From positions 1-33,705 of the forward strand of contig CANQNM010000004.1 of NCBI GenBank assembly GCA_947625265.1: a stretch of DNA of 33,705 bases, written 5' to 3'. The translations under genes and the position numbers were made by a program. The notes beneath the pieces are model-generated. The model was not told where the DNA came from and did not search any database. It saw only the letters and a list, made by a program, of their open reading frames with translations. The DNA is from an uncultured Clostridia bacterium (GTDB lineage Bacteria > Bacillota > Clostridia > Oscillospirales > CAG-272). This document shows, piece by piece, positions 33,246 to 33,705 of this stretch (position 1 is its first letter; each line of letters opens with the position of its first letter).

Positions 33246-33387
33246 GAAGTCTGGAAATAAGGTTTAAAGAACCTCATATTCACAACGCAAAAAAATGTCC
33301 TATGCCCGAAAAAGTTTGTTTTTTCAGGCACAGATTTTTAGACTTTCGCGCAAAATTTGCGGCGCAAAGAAAGGAACGGTCATACGC

Positions 33388-33705
33388 ATGAAATACGATT
33401 ACAAAGCCATTGAAAAAAAATGGCAGGACAGATGGGAAGAAGCAAAAATATTCCAAGCAAAAGACGATTTCACAAAGCCGAAATTCTACGGGCTGATCGA
33501 ATTTCCCTACCCTTCAGGCGCAGGTATGCACGTGGGACATATCAAGGCCTATTCAGGCCTGGAGGTTGTGACAAGGAAGCGTAGAATGCAGGGGTATAAT
33601 GTGCTCTTCCCCATCGGATTTGATGCTTTCGGTCTGCCCACCGAAAACTACGCCATCAAAAATGGCGTCCATCCGAGAATTGTCACCGACCGAAACATCG
33701 CCCAC
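33388..33705 (+). CDS. leuS: Leucyl-tRNA synthetase, 5' part (cut by window edge)
   Basis: The first 106 codons of a class I aminoacyl-tRNA synthetase. [20 protein letters not shown] holds the HIGH-type motif (HVGH), and [24 protein letters not shown] is the LeuRS-type continuation. The remainder, with the editing domain and KMSKS loop, lies outside the window. The ATG follows GAAAGGAACGG about 8 bases upstream. No T-box leader is seen in the 142 bp after rsfS, so it is probably read through from the upstream genes. Confidence 0.95.
   Translation, partial: MKYDYKAIEKKWQDRWEEAKIFQAKDDFTKPKFYGLIEFPYPSGAGMHVGHIKAYSGLEVVTRKRRMQGYNVLFPIGFDAFGLPTENYAIKNGVHPRIVTDRNIAH

Noticed and set aside
33242..33391. 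A 49-codon gene between rsfS and leuS
   Set aside because: No ribosome site precedes it, it has no recognisable domain, and its overlaps arise from ATGA starts. It is kept only as an observation on the spacer.
1..33705. Mobile elements, CRISPR arrays, defence or biosynthetic islands
   Set aside because: No transposase, integrase, regularly spaced repeats, attachment-site duplications or toxin-antitoxin and nuclease clusters were seen. Nearly every gene is a recognisable chromosomal core or sporulation gene.

Overview
The window looks like a stretch of core chromosome from an endospore-forming member of the Clostridia. The evidence is an intact sigK with its pro-sequence, a SpoIVB signalling protease, a SipL-type SPOCS/LysM coat protein, Firmicutes-type TTGACA-N17-TATAAT promoters, strong GGAGG-class ribosome binding sites and an L20-type leader in front of infC. 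An uncultivated gut-type Clostridia lineage would fit, but genus and species cannot be read from the sequence.

Layout. (a) 1-244: on the minus strand, a strong promoter and a leader carrying the conserved CTTGAAAATTGAACA element, pointing out of the left edge. An rRNA operon probably starts just outside the window. (b) 245-1405, plus: a DUF421 membrane protein and a DUF4363-type anchored protein. (c) 1419-5518, minus: rarA, a TIGR03960-type radical SAM protein and its DUF2344 partner, read from one consensus promoter. (d) 5519-6216: a gene-poor gap with a possible decayed reading frame and a doubtful small membrane ORF. (e) 6137-7388: gap (GAPDH) as a single transcription unit with its own promoter and terminator. 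(f) 7694-12841, minus: a TPR/leucine-rich-repeat membrane protein, then the sporulation genes spoIVB, sipL and sigK. (g) 13061-15600, plus: an unknown anchored protein, a Ppx/GppA phosphatase and a SpoU-type RNA methyltransferase. (h) 15620-17116: the infC-rpmI-rplT operon with tandem promoters, an attenuator leader and a terminator. infC appears to start at AUC. (i) 17172-33705, plus: a second SpoU methyltransferase, dprA, topA and trmFO, then plsX, rnc, a radical SAM protein, smc, ftsY, rdgB, yhbY, a nadD-yqeK fusion, rsfS and the 5' end of leuS.

How the genes work together. The right half is a dense housekeeping series with small gaps or overlaps: membrane lipid synthesis, RNA processing, chromosome segregation, SRP targeting, nucleotide-pool cleaning, NAD synthesis and ribosome assembly. 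In the sporulation block, SigK is the late mother-cell sigma factor, SpoIVB is the forespore protease that triggers pro-SigK processing, and SipL tethers the coat basement layer. Forespore signal, mother-cell responder and a coat morphogen therefore sit side by side.

I found no mobile element, CRISPR array, tRNA, defence system or biosynthetic cluster, and no convincing undescribed system. The observations most worth following are the infC AUC start with its attenuator, the nadD-yqeK fusion, the clustered spoIVB-sipL-sigK genes, the uncharacterised radical SAM pair, and a few orphan membrane proteins.
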